From assembly GCA_040753075.1 (NCBI GenBank), contig JBFMHA010000001.1:77049-141048 (forward strand): a DNA stretch of 64,000 bases, written 5' to 3'. Under the pieces are notes generated by a model. That model ran no database searches and was not told the origin of the DNA. It was given only the letters and a program-made list of their open reading frames with translations. Both the position numbers and the translations under genes were made by a program. This document shows positions 26,770 to 35,313 of this stretch, piece by piece; the first letter of the stretch is position 1; the number at the start of each line of letters is the position of its first letter. Origin of the DNA: UBA6814 sp040753075 (GTDB taxonomy: Bacteria > Desulfobacterota > Desulfovibrionia > Desulfovibrionales > Desulfovibrionaceae).

Positions 26770-27054
26770 GGCGCAGGCCCGGACTGCAGTTGGCAGCCCA
26801 AGGACAAGACGCCGGACAAGCCCCAGGAATGAACCCTCCCAGCACGTGGGGCGGGACCACATGCGCCCACCTTTTTCATGCGGCCTCCGCCCCCCGGCGG
26901 AGGGGCGCTCGTCCACGCCCGACGGGGGGATGCAAGGAGGCGAGGAGCGCCCTTGCCGGGGCCAGCCGGAGGCCCGGGGAGACGTCCCCGACCGGCGGGC
27001 CATTTTCCCCTTGCCAAGCCGAGGCGATTTCACTATGTAGGCAATCCTTGTTGC

Positions 27055-27147
27055 GGAGAGGTGCCCGAGCGGCCGAAGGGGCACGATTGGAAATCGTGTG
27101 TACCGCTAATCCCGGTACCGTGGGTTCAAATCCCACCCTCTCCGCCA
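27055..27147 (+). tRNA. tRNA-Ser (GGA)
   Basis: A 93-base type II tRNA: acceptor GGAGAGG/CCTCTCC, anticodon stem CACGA/TCGTG with loop TTGGAAA (anticodon GGA), a long variable arm, T-arm with GGTTCAAATCC, and encoded CCA. The SRP RNA follows about 85 bases downstream. Confidence 0.97.
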
Positions 27148-27229
27148 TCTTTCTTCTCCCTGCGTTGAACTCCGCACGCGCGCCGCGGCCCTTTTCACGG
27201 GACCGGCGGCCGAAGCGGATGCACGCGAA

Positions 27230-27317
27230 AGCGAAGCCGGGCGGCGGTGACGCCGCCAACCCCGCCAGGCCCGAAAGGGAGCAACGGTAACGGTTGTCTC
27301 CGGGTGCCCGGCTTCCC
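27230..27317 (+). ncRNA. ffs: signal recognition particle RNA (small bacterial type)
   Basis: The core GCCAGGCCCGAAAGGGAGCA (27264-27283) matches the conserved SRP domain IV, where the Ffh M-domain binds: asymmetric loop, GGCC-C stem and GAAA tetraloop. The ends GAAGCCGGGC (27233-27242) and GCCCGGCTTC (27306-27315) pair perfectly, giving one long hairpin of about 85 bases as in 4.5S RNA. A strong terminator follows directly. It targets nascent membrane proteins with Ffh and FtsY. Adjacency to tRNA-Ser is seen in other bacteria. The exact 5' end is uncertain by several bases. Confidence 0.92.
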
Positions 27318-27318
27318 T

Positions 27319-27354
27319 AAGGGGCGCGGTTCAAACCGCGCCCTTTTCTTTTTT
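27319..27354 (+). terminator. rho-independent terminator after SRP RNA
   Basis: GGGCGCGGT pairs with ACCGCGCCC around TCAA, followed by TTTTCTTTTTT. Confidence 0.95.
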
Positions 27355-27401
27355 CCAGGGCGCACCGCAATGGCGCACAGGGGCGTTCCGTTGGCGGGAC
27401 G

Positions 27402-29690
27402 CTAAGCCGCAGCCGGCAGGCGGATCACGAAACAGGCGCCGCAGCCTTCCTTCTTGCGGGCGAAGATGGTCCCGCCGTAGTCCTTGATGATCCCGTAGCT
27501 GATGGACAGGCCAAGGCCGGTGCCCTTGCCCGGGTCCTTGGTGGTGAAGAAGGGCTCGAAGATCCGCTCCAGGATTTCTTCTGGCACGCCCACCCCGGTG
27601 TCGCAAATCTCGGCCACCACGTGGCCCAGATCCCGGAACACCGAGATGGCGATGCGCTTGTGCGCCGGATCCCCTTCCAGGGGCGCGCCCCCTGCCCAGC
27701 GGGCCTCGATGGCGTCGCGGGCGTTGATGATGAGGTTCATGAACACCTGCTCGATGCGGTTGACCTCGGCCAACACCGGGGGCAGGTCCGGCTCGATGCT
27801 CCACTGCACGCTGATGTTGCGCAGGGCGAGCTGCTGGTTGAAGAACTCGCAGGCCCGGGTGAACACCACGGCCAGGTCCACGGGCTCCAGGCGCAGGTCG
27901 GACTTGCGGCCGAACTCGCGCATGTGGGTGATGATCTTGGTGGCCCGCTCCACGTGCTCGCGCAGGCTGGTGGCCACCTCGTCCAGCAGTTCCTGCGTCA
28001 GGGCCTCGCCCCGGGCCGCGCGCCGGGCCAGGAGGTCGCCCACGGTGCGGATCACCGCCAGGGGCTGGTTGAGTTCGTGGGCCACGCCGGTGGCCATCTC
28101 GCCCAGGGTGGTCATCTTTCCCGCCTGGATGAGTTGCTGCTCGGTCTCCAGGCGGTCGGTGATGTCGCTGCAGGTCACCAGGAACACGTCGCCGCCGGGG
28201 TATTCCGATGTGGAGACCCGGATGGACACGAAGAAGGACTTGCCGGACTTCTTGAGGTGCTTGGCCCGCTCGATGGTCCGCTCCTCGCGGATGAGCCGGG
28301 AGTAAAGGTCGCGCTTGTTGTCCGCGAACAGGTCCAGGAAGTTGCGGTCCAGCAGTTCGTCCGGGGAGTAGCCATAGATGTCCTGGGAGCGGCGGTTGCA
28401 CTCCAGGATCTCCAGCGTCTCCCGATCCAGGACGAAAATGGCGCTGGGTATGTGGCTGAAGATGCCCATGTACTTCTTGCGCGAGGCGTCCAGCTCCCGC
28501 TCCAGCCGGCGCATGCCGGTGACGTCCACGCTGATCTCCATCACCGCTGTGACGTTGCCGTTCTCGTCCAGGAGGGGATTGGTGCGCACGATGAAGTGGC
28601 GGGGATTGCCGCTGCGGTCGAAGCCGGTCTCCTCGGTGGTGTGCGAGAGGCTGTCGTTGAAGGAGCGCAGCACCGGGCAGTTCTCGCAGGGCTCCTCCCG
28701 GCCCTTGTAGGCCCGGTAGCACAACTCGCCCACATGGGCCTTGAAGGCTGCGCCGAAGAACTGGTTGAACTGGGTGAGCCGCAGGTCCTTGTCCTGCACC
28801 GTGATGTAGCAGGGAACGTGCTCGTAAAGATTCTGGTAGAGATTCTTCTGCTGCTCCAGCTCGCGGCGCTTGGTGTGGACCTCCCGCCCCATGGTCCGCA
28901 CCGCCAGGGCCAGTTCGCCCATCTCGTCCTGCTGCGGCACGTCGATGAGCGGGGCGGCCACGCCCGCGGCGATCTGGCGGGTGGCGCGGATGACCCGACG
29001 CACCGGACGGTTCACGAAATAGTGGATGGCGAAGAACAGGGCCAACGAGGTGGCCACCAGGATGCCTCCGGCGATGAGCAGGGACATCCTTGTGAAATGG
29101 TTTAGCTTTCGTTCACCCTCCTGCATGGACACGATGACGTCCAGGAGGCCCAGGACCTGCTTGTCCGCGGGATGCACGTGGCAAGGGTCATTGCTGCAGG
29201 CCGGCTCGTTGTAGATGGGGGAAAGCACCCCGGCGCTGCGCACCCCGAAGGTGTCGGTGAATATCCTGGTGCGGCTTTGCAGATCCAGGGTGACCAGGGG
29301 GGGATTGGTCTGGTGGCAGACGTAGCAGGCCTGCTCCCGGATGTCCGTTACCTGCTCGATCTCGTCGACGTTGTTGGAGTACTTGATCTGGCCGGACTTG
29401 TTGTAGACCCGGATGGACTTGATGGCCGGCTGCGTGCTGATGTTCTTGATGATCTGGCGGATGTCCTGGGTGGCGTAGGTGAGCATGGCGTAGTGCAGGC
29501 CGAGCTGGATGGTGCTGCCCAGCCGCTCCACCTCGCTCACCGTGTTCTCGGTGGAGAGTTGCCGTACGTTGTTGATGTTGAAATAGGACCAGAGGAGCAT
29601 GCAGGACACGAGCAGAAGTCCGGTCGCCAGGATGAGCTTGCCCATCAGGGACAAGCGCAAGGGCCCGGGGCTCATGTCCTTGAAGATCAT
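27402..29690 (-). CDS. haem-c-binding membrane sensor histidine kinase with two PAS domains
   Basis: This 762-residue kinase has a transmembrane helix near residues 17-38 and a periplasmic domain of about 180 residues. That domain contains a covalent haem motif CYVCH (Cys122, Cys125, His126) and a CX4CH motif (Cys165, Cys170, His171). A second helix, HAMP-like linker and two PAS domains follow; the first PAS has Cys324-x10-Cys335-x2-Cys338. The HisKA box is GVAHELNQPLAV; the ATPase boxes are NLIINARDAI, DTGVGVPEEIL and GTGLGLSISY. Haem on the periplasmic side suggests sensing of redox state, NO, CO or O2. ATG 29690 overlaps the stop of the TunR-like gene (ATGA), so the two are co-translated, divergent from hmc. 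Confidence 0.93.
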   Translation of the reverse strand: MIFKDMSPGPLRLSLMGKLILATGLLLVSCMLLWSYFNINNVRQLSTENTVSEVERLGSTIQLGLHYAMLTYATQDIRQIIKNISTQPAIKSIRVYNKSGQIKYSNNVDEIEQVTDIREQACYVCHQTNPPLVTLDLQSRTRIFTDTFGVRSAGVLSPIYNEPACSNDPCHVHPADKQVLGLLDVIVSMQEGERKLNHFTRMSLLIAGGILVATSLALFFAIHYFVNRPVRRVIRATRQIAAGVAAPLIDVPQQDEMGELALAVRTMGREVHTKRRELEQQKNLYQNLYEHVPCYITVQDKDLRLTQFNQFFGAAFKAHVGELCYRAYKGREEPCENCPVLRSFNDSLSHTTEETGFDRSGNPRHFIVRTNPLLDENGNVTAVMEISVDVTGMRRLERELDASRKKYMGIFSHIPSAIFVLDRETLEILECNRRSQDIYGYSPDELLDRNFLDLFADNKRDLYSRLIREERTIERAKHLKKSGKSFFVSIRVSTSEYPGGDVFLVTCSDITDRLETEQQLIQAGKMTTLGEMATGVAHELNQPLAVIRTVGDLLARRAARGEALTQELLDEVATSLREHVERATKIITHMREFGRKSDLRLEPVDLAVVFTRACEFFNQQLALRNISVQWSIEPDLPPVLAEVNRIEQVFMNLIINARDAIEARWAGGAPLEGDPAHKRIAISVFRDLGHVVAEICDTGVGVPEEILERIFEPFFTTKDPGKGTGLGLSISYGIIKDYGGTIFARKKEGCGACFVIRLPAAA

Positions 29691-30772
29691 ACCACGGTCA
29701 CCGCGGCCGGGTCGAAGCTGACCCAGACGTCTTGATTGCGGGCGAGTCCCAGGCCGGCCAGCCGCTCCCGGCCCATGACCGCGCAAAGCCGGACGCCCTC
29801 GGCCGTGCGCAGGATGGCCTTGGCCGTGCTCTTGCCCTGGATCACGTCAAAGACCTGGGCGGGCAGGACGTTCCGGTCCGGTCCGGCCACAGGCCTCTCC
29901 CCGAGCTCCACGGCCATGAGCGAGGGGTTGACCCGAATCCCTATCTCCGCCCCTTCCCTGATGTCCAGGCCCTGCCGGTTCAGGTCGGGCAGCAGCAGGG
30001 TCAGGACGTGGCCGCCGGGCACGGCGACCGAAACCCGGAACTGGAGGTCCTCCCGGAGAATGGCCTGCACCCGGCCGCGGAAGGTGTTGTACATCCCGGG
30101 CTGCTGGGCCAGGGGCTCCATGGCCAGGCGGCGCTCCTGGATGCGCTGCTCCCCGCCCTCCACCGCGAAGGTCAGGGAGGAGGAGATGGCCGTGGACAGG
30201 CCCAGGATGCGCTGCACCAGGATGAGCGACATGCCGCTGTTGAGCAGCTCCACCGCCCGGGAGCGGCGGATGGTGTTGGGGTTGGCCAGGTTCTTGGGCA
30301 GGCCGCACTCCTTGGCCCGCTCGTAGATCACCCGGCGCACGTATCCCTGGTCCATGTTGAAGAAATGTCCGCGCAGGGGGGAGTAGGCCGGGTCGCGCAT
30401 GATCTGCTTGACCTCCAGGTAAAGCTCGGCGGGCAGATAGACCTCGCGGGACTTCTTGCCCGGCCGGCCCCCGGCTCCGAGCACCACCTTGCGGTAGGCC
30501 AGGGCGAAGTCTCGGGTGTCGTCCAGGGCCAGGATCTCCCCGAGCTTGGCCCCGGTGTAGCGTAAAAAAAGGTAGACAAGCCTCGCCCGGTTCCTGGACA
30601 CCTTGGTCTTTTCGCCTCGGGCGGCCCCCACCCATTTGGCGAAGGCGTCGGTGAGCAGGCTTATCTCAGCAGAACTCAAGACGTTGTGCGCCTCTCCGGC
30701 GGAGCCCCCCCCTGCGCCGGACAGCGCAGAAGTCCCTTGGTCCGTTTGCCCGCCCCCCCCCGTTTTGGCCAT
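29687..30772 (-). CDS. TunR-like transcription regulator: inactive tyrosine-recombinase fold plus two TOBE domains
   Basis: Residues 35-210 of this 361-residue protein follow the tyrosine-recombinase pattern but lack its catalytic residues. The first arginine is Lys76 (TGAKLGEILAL), the HxLR histidine is Asn166 (NTIRR, with Arg169 kept), the LGH histidine is Leu192, and no nucleophilic tyrosine follows. Two TOBE/Mop-like domains (about 231-290 and 300-361) suggest molybdate or tungstate binding. This layout is that of TunR, the tungstate-responsive regulator described in sulfate reducers. ATG 30772 is chosen because GGAGGGAG precedes it. The N-terminal 30 residues are Gly/Ser-rich. It is coupled to a haem-sensing kinase and sits opposite hmcA, with paired palindromes between, so it probably regulates both directions. 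Confidence 0.85.
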   Translation of the reverse strand: MAKTGGGGQTDQGTSALSGAGGGSAGEAHNVLSSAEISLLTDAFAKWVGAARGEKTKVSRNRARLVYLFLRYTGAKLGEILALDDTRDFALAYRKVVLGAGGRPGKKSREVYLPAELYLEVKQIMRDPAYSPLRGHFFNMDQGYVRRVIYERAKECGLPKNLANPNTIRRSRAVELLNSGMSLILVQRILGLSTAISSSLTFAVEGGEQRIQERRLAMEPLAQQPGMYNTFRGRVQAILREDLQFRVSVAVPGGHVLTLLLPDLNRQGLDIREGAEIGIRVNPSLMAVELGERPVAGPDRNVLPAQVFDVIQGKSTAKAILRTAEGVRLCAVMGRERLAGLGLARNQDVWVSFDPAAVTVV

Positions 30773-30836
30773 CAAATCTCCCTCCAACCAGTGAGACTAG
30801 CACAAAAAAAACACCCAGCCGCAGACCTTCACAAAA

Positions 30837-30862
30837 ATCACGAATTGAAAAAAACGCGTGAC
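30837..30862. promoter_or_regulatory. regulator palindrome, copy 1
   Basis: ATCACG-N14-CGTGAC, with flanks matching copy 2 (AAAAT on the right). It lies 65 bases upstream of the TunR-like start and overlaps a possible minus-strand -35 element TTGTCA. It is probably an operator for the TunR-like protein. Confidence 0.7.
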
Positions 30863-30889
30863 AAAATTTCCGGATGCATCTAGGGTGCA

Positions 30890-30915
30890 GTCACGAATAC
30901 GAAGTAAAGCGTGAC
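30890..30915. promoter_or_regulatory. regulator palindrome, copy 2
   Basis: GTCACG-N14-CGTGAC is a perfect 6-base inverted repeat. The spacer plus right arm (AAGTAAAGCGTGAC) is nearly identical to the distant copy 3. Its centre is 53 bases from copy 1, about five helical turns. Confidence 0.75.
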
Positions 30916-30984
30916 AAAATGAAGGGACTCTGTCAAGACGATCGTGCGACGCGTACCGGCCCTCCCCGGGCCGGACCCCTTTTG

Positions 30985-31020
30985 GGGAGCGACAGGGCCG
31001 GGCCCTGCGGCTCCCTTTCC
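30985..31020 (+). other. strong stem-loop in the hmcA leader
   Basis: GGGAGC (30985-30990) pairs with GCTCCC (31010-31015), and inside it CAGGGC pairs with GCCCTG. TTTCCGTTTT follows, so it resembles a weak intrinsic terminator about 60 bases before the hmcA start. It may be an attenuator or an RNA-stability element. Confidence 0.55.
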
Positions 31021-31079
31021 GTTTTACGTAGGGCGGCGAGGACCGTGGACATTTCAACTCATCAAGGGGCGTAGGAGTC

Positions 31080-32843
31080 ATGGAGGAAAGGAAACAGCGG
31101 ATCCCCAGGAGCCTGGCGTTTCTGGCTCTGTGCGGGGTCGCGGGCCTGTTGGCCCTGGCCGTGCGACTCGGCCATGCGACTCCCCAGGAGGACGAGGGCT
31201 TCCGGGCGGACATCATGTCCATCAACGTGCTCAAGGACTACGGGCCGATCACCCAGCCCGACGTCGTGTTCCTGCACGACAAGCACACCAGTGCGCTCTC
31301 CAAGCTGGGCGAGAAGTACAAGGAGCAGTGCAACACCTGCCACCTGAAGGACAAGGACGGGAAGACCTCCCTGGCCTTCAAGCGCCTGGCCAATCCGGCC
31401 GCGGGCTCCGACCTCAAGGAAATCTACCATGACGGCTGCATCGGCTGCCACGCCGACCTGGCCAAGGCGGGACTCAAGTCCGGCCCCAGCGACGTGCAGT
31501 GCAAGAGCTGTCACGCCGGCGAGCCGGCGGTGAAATCCTCCTGGCAGCCCCTGGCCGTGGACCCGAAGCTGCACTTCCGCCACGCCCGCACCGAGGAGAA
31601 GAAGGACAACAAGTGCGGGGCCTGCCACCACATCTACGACGCCACGGCCAAGAAGAACGTGCCCGCGCCCAAGGAGGATCAGGTCCCCGGCGCCTGCGCC
31701 TACTGCCACAAGGCCACGGAAACCGTGACGCCGGGCGGGACCCCGGAGAAGGTGCGCTCCCAGCGCCTGGCCGCCCACGACGCGTGCGTGACCTGCCACC
31801 AGCAGACCGCGGCCAAGGGTCCCAACACCCCCAGCGGCCCCATCTCCTGCTCCGGCTGCCACGCTCCGCTGAGCCAGAAAAACATTGAGGCCAACAACCT
31901 CAAGCAGGTGCCCGAGGGCGCAGACCTGCGCATCAAGCGCCAGCAGCCCGACCGGACCCTGATCCTGGCCCAGACCCCCCCGACCAAGACCGTCGACGGG
32001 AAGCCGGTCAAGGCTTTCACCATGAACGCGGTGCCCTTCGACCACAAGGCCCACGAGGCCCGCGGCACGTCCTGCGCGACCTGCCACCACCAGACTCTGG
32101 CCTCCTGCGGCGCCAAGTGCCACACCGTGGCCGGGTCCAAGGAAGGCGGCCAGGTGCCCCTGGCTCAGGCCATGCACAGCCCCACCGCCGAGGCGAGCTG
32201 CGTGAGCTGCCACGCCAAGGAGCAGAAGAAGCCCGAGTGCGCCGGCTGCCACGCCCAGCGCAAGCCCGCCGACGCCATGGACAAGAGCGCCTGCGCCTCC
32301 TGTCACATGACTCCGGCCCCGGGCGCGGCCGAGACCGTGGCCGCCCTGGCCCAGGCCCCGGCCTCCCCGGCCCGGGAGCAGGAGCGCGCCCGCCTGGCCG
32401 GCCAGCTCCTGGACGCGCGCACCATGACCACCCAGCTCTACCCGGTGGACGACATTCCGGAGAACGTGACCATCGGCTCTCTGGCCAAGGACTACGAGCC
32501 CTCGGTGTTCCCGCACCGCCGGATCGTGCAGGTCCTGGCCGCGGCCCTCAAGGAGAACCGCCTGGCCAACGCCTTCCACGCCGACGAGGGGGCGCTCTGC
32601 CGCGGCTGCCACCACATGAGCCCGCCGTCCAAGAAGCCGCCCCACTGCGTGAGCTGCCATGCCGCCACCGGGCCCGCCCCCGACGGCAGGCCCGGGCTCA
32701 AGGCCGCCCTGCACGGCCAGTGCATGGGGTGCCACAAGGCCATGGGCATCGAGGGCAAGCTCCCCAAGGCCGCCGAGGCCGGGGCCAAGCCCGTTCCCCT
32801 GAACACGGATTGCGCCGGCTGCCACAAGGAAGCCAAGAAATAA
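31080..32843 (+). CDS. hmcA: HmcA, 16-haem high-molecular-weight cytochrome c
   Basis: This 587-residue protein has an N-terminal signal (LAFLALCGVAGLLALAV). I count 16 covalent haem sites between residues 84 and about 582: fifteen CXXCH and one CX3CH (CGAKCH at 343-348). Four are followed directly by a second histidine or lie close to other histidines, as expected for bis-histidine haems grouped like tetrahaem cytochrome c3. Sixteen haems and about 550-590 residues match HmcA of Desulfovibrio. It should accept electrons in the periplasm, from hydrogenase via cytochrome c3, and pass them to the membrane complex HmcB-F. The leader contains two regulator palindromes and a stem-loop. TAGGAG precedes ATG. 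Confidence 0.95.
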   Translation: MEERKQRIPRSLAFLALCGVAGLLALAVRLGHATPQEDEGFRADIMSINVLKDYGPITQPDVVFLHDKHTSALSKLGEKYKEQCNTCHLKDKDGKTSLAFKRLANPAAGSDLKEIYHDGCIGCHADLAKAGLKSGPSDVQCKSCHAGEPAVKSSWQPLAVDPKLHFRHARTEEKKDNKCGACHHIYDATAKKNVPAPKEDQVPGACAYCHKATETVTPGGTPEKVRSQRLAAHDACVTCHQQTAAKGPNTPSGPISCSGCHAPLSQKNIEANNLKQVPEGADLRIKRQQPDRTLILAQTPPTKTVDGKPVKAFTMNAVPFDHKAHEARGTSCATCHHQTLASCGAKCHTVAGSKEGGQVPLAQAMHSPTAEASCVSCHAKEQKKPECAGCHAQRKPADAMDKSACASCHMTPAPGAAETVAALAQAPASPAREQERARLAGQLLDARTMTTQLYPVDDIPENVTIGSLAKDYEPSVFPHRRIVQVLAAALKENRLANAFHADEGALCRGCHHMSPPSKKPPHCVSCHAATGPAPDGRPGLKAALHGQCMGCHKAMGIEGKLPKAAEAGAKPVPLNTDCAGCHKEAKK

Positions 32844-32874
32844 CCCAGGAAAACCCCATCGAGGTCAGCATACC

Positions 32875-33924
32875 ATGAATCGAAGAACCTTCCTCGGGCT
32901 GATGGGGGCGGCCGGCGTCACCCTGGGCACGCGCTCCGTGTCCAGCGCCGCCTCGGCTGCCGACGTCAAAGGCCTGCCCGATGCCGGCGCCGTGCTCTTC
33001 GACGCCACCCGCTGCATCGGCTGCCGCAAATGTGAGGAGGCCTGCAACAAGGTCAACGAGTTGCCCAAGCCGCAGGCCCCGTTCAACGACATCAAGGTCC
33101 TGGAGAAGGCCCGGCGCACCGACGCCGAGACCTTCACCGTGGTCAACAAGTACCAGCCGGCCGGAGCGCAGGCCCCGGTCTTCCGCAAGATCCAGTGCAA
33201 CCACTGCCTGGAGCCGGCCTGCGCCTCGGCCTGCTTCGTGCGGGCCTTCAAGAAGAACGCCTCCGGCGCGGTGTCCTACGACGCGTCGGTCTGCGTCGGC
33301 TGCCGCTACTGCATGATCGCCTGCCCCTTCAACATCCCGGCCTACGAATACAACGAGGCCCTCACCCCGCGCATCCGCAAGTGCACCTTCTGCGAGCCCC
33401 GGCTCAAGGAAGGCAAGCTGCCCGGCTGCGTGGAGGCCTGCCCCAAGGAGGCCCTGCTCTTCGGCAAGCGCCGGGAGATCATCCGCATCGCCCGCCAGCG
33501 CATCATGGACAACCCCGGCAAGTACCTGGATCACATCTACGGCGAGAGCGAGATGGGCGGCACCGCCTGGATGACCATCTCCGGCGCGCCCTTCAATGAG
33601 CTGGGGATGCGCGAGGACCTGGGCAACGACACCGCGGGGTCCTACACCTCGGGCGCCCTGGCCGCCGTGCCGGTGGTCGTGGGCATGTGGCCGGTGCTCC
33701 TGGGCGGCATCTACGCCGTGTCCAAGCGCAAGGAGCGCATCGCCGAGGAGGAGAAGCAGCAGGCCGTGGCCAACGCCATCGCCCGGGCCAGCGCCGATGC
33801 CGAGGCCAAGCTCTCCGAAGAACTGTCCAAGGCCGAGGTGGCCAACAAGCGCCGCATCGAGGTCGAGGTCAAGAAGGCCCTCGAAGCCGCCGCGCAAAGC
33901 AAGACCAGCGGGGAGGACGCGTAA
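32875..33924 (+). CDS. hmcB: HmcB, periplasmic four-cluster ferredoxin subunit
   Basis: This 349-residue protein begins with a twin-arginine signal (NRRTFLGLMGAAG). Four cysteine groups for [4Fe-4S] clusters follow: CIGCRKCEEAC, CNHCLEPACASAC, CVGCRYCMIAC, and CTFC with CVEAC. Near residue 265 is one hydrophobic helix (AAVPVVVGMWPVLLGGIY), then a charged Ala/Glu/Lys coiled-coil tail. It should relay electrons from HmcA to the membrane subunit. It starts 31 bases after hmcA, and its stop overlaps the start of hmcC by one base. Confidence 0.94.
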   Translation: MNRRTFLGLMGAAGVTLGTRSVSSAASAADVKGLPDAGAVLFDATRCIGCRKCEEACNKVNELPKPQAPFNDIKVLEKARRTDAETFTVVNKYQPAGAQAPVFRKIQCNHCLEPACASACFVRAFKKNASGAVSYDASVCVGCRYCMIACPFNIPAYEYNEALTPRIRKCTFCEPRLKEGKLPGCVEACPKEALLFGKRREIIRIARQRIMDNPGKYLDHIYGESEMGGTAWMTISGAPFNELGMREDLGNDTAGSYTSGALAAVPVVVGMWPVLLGGIYAVSKRKERIAEEEKQQAVANAIARASADAEAKLSEELSKAEVANKRRIEVEVKKALEAAAQSKTSGEDA

Positions 33925-35105
33925 TGACCACCCATGCAGCAACCGCCAAGAACGGGGGCGGCTCCCTGCTCACCCCCTTCAACATCATCACCGGGATCAT
34001 CGTCGTCATCGGCCTGGGACTCACCGTCATGCGCTTCACCGGCGGCCTCGGCGCGGTCACCAACCTCACCGACTACAATCCCTGGGGCATCTGGATCGCC
34101 TTCGACCTGCTCTGCGGAGTGGCCCTGGCCGCCGGCGGCTACACCACCTCCGCGGCCTGCTACATCTTCGGGTTCAAGCGCTACCACGGGGCGGTGCGGC
34201 CGGCCATCCTGACCGCCTTCCTCGGCTACTCCCTGGTGGTCTTCGCCCTGCACTACGACGTGGGCCAGCCCTGGCGCCTGCCCTACCCGGTGTTCCTGCA
34301 GCAGGGCACGACCTCGATTCTCTTCGAAGTGGGCCTGTGCGTGTTCATCTACCTCATGGTCCTGTTCGTGGAGTTCCTGCCCGTGGCCATGGAGTGGCGG
34401 GGCTGGGCCAAGCTGCGCAACTTCCTCGTGAAGCTGACCATGGCCCTGACCATCATGGGCGTGATCCTCTCCACCATGCACCAGTCCTCCCTGGGGGCCC
34501 TGTTCCTCATCGCCCCCTCCAAGCTGCACCCGCTGTGGTACTCCCCGTACCTGCCGGTGTTCTTCTTCGTGTCCAGCATGTTCGCCGGGCTCTCCATGGT
34601 CATCTTCGAGGGCAGCATGTCCCACCGCTGGCTGCACCACAAGATGGACCAGGGGCACCTGGACTCCTCCGAGCACGTGGTCCTGGGCTTCGCCAAGGCC
34701 GCCTCGCTCATCATGTTCGGCTACCTGTCCCTCAAGGCCTTCGGCCTGGCCATGGACAACCGCTGGCACTACCTGCTGACCGGCTACGGGGCCTGGTTCC
34801 TCATCGAGACCCTGTGCTTCGTGGCCCTGCCCTGCTACCTGTACGCCGTGGGCGCGCGGGACAAGAACATGGGGCTCATCCGCAAGACCTCGATCCTGGC
34901 GGTGCTGGGCATCGTGCTCAACCGCTTCAACGTCTGCCTGGTGGCCTTCAACTGGCAGCTGTCCCCGGCCGACCGGTACTTCCCGAGCCTGGGCGAGATC
35001 GGCATCTCCGTGTTCGTGGTCACCGTGGGCCTCATCGCCTTCAAGTTCATCACCACCCGGATGCCGGTGTTCCACGAGCACCCGGACTACCCGGACCACC
35101 ACTAG
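33924..35105 (+). CDS. hmcC: HmcC, NrfD-family integral membrane subunit
   Basis: This 393-residue protein has about ten hydrophobic helices, and the NrfD/PsrC pattern is visible in NPWGIWIAFDLLCGVALAAG and STMHQSSLGALF. NrfD proteins are quinone-interacting or electron-relay membrane anchors. ATG overlaps the hmcB stop (TAATG), so translation is coupled; the open frame upstream belongs to non-coding read-through. It should anchor HmcB and exchange electrons with menaquinone or pass them on to HmcE/F. Confidence 0.94.
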   Translation: MTTHAATAKNGGGSLLTPFNIITGIIVVIGLGLTVMRFTGGLGAVTNLTDYNPWGIWIAFDLLCGVALAAGGYTTSAACYIFGFKRYHGAVRPAILTAFLGYSLVVFALHYDVGQPWRLPYPVFLQQGTTSILFEVGLCVFIYLMVLFVEFLPVAMEWRGWAKLRNFLVKLTMALTIMGVILSTMHQSSLGALFLIAPSKLHPLWYSPYLPVFFFVSSMFAGLSMVIFEGSMSHRWLHHKMDQGHLDSSEHVVLGFAKAASLIMFGYLSLKAFGLAMDNRWHYLLTGYGAWFLIETLCFVALPCYLYAVGARDKNMGLIRKTSILAVLGIVLNRFNVCLVAFNWQLSPADRYFPSLGEIGISVFVVTVGLIAFKFITTRMPVFHEHPDYPDHH

Positions 35106-35115
35106 GAGGACGGCC

Positions 35116-35286
35116 ATGACCCCCGCATTCGACACCCTGCAGGAACTGGCGACCTTCTCCAAGGGCTGGGCCTACGTGCTCATGGGGATTTCGCTGGCGT
35201 GCATGGTCGGGTTCTGGTTCTTCCTGCACGGCCGGGACGATTCCAAGGACCCCTTCAAGAACGTCAAGCACCACCACGACCACTAA
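35116..35286 (+). CDS. hmcD: HmcD, small one-helix membrane subunit
   Basis: This 56-residue protein has one transmembrane helix (AYVLMGISLACMVGFWFFLH) and a charged tail ending in KHHHDH. It is placed between hmcC and hmcE as in D. vulgaris, where HmcD is likewise tiny. AGGAGG lies 6 bases before ATG, 10 bases after hmcC. It is too short for generic gene finding but is supported by synteny and the ribosome site. The histidine-rich tail could bind metal or haem; this is inference. Confidence 0.88.
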   Translation: MTPAFDTLQELATFSKGWAYVLMGISLACMVGFWFFLHGRDDSKDPFKNVKHHHDH

Positions 35287-35313
35287 GAGCGTCGGACCCA
35301 AGGAGAAGACATC

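Noticed and set aside
29687..30772. Active integrase of a mobile element
   Set aside because: Catalytic residues are missing and TOBE domains are fused; the context is regulatory, with no attachment site adjacent.
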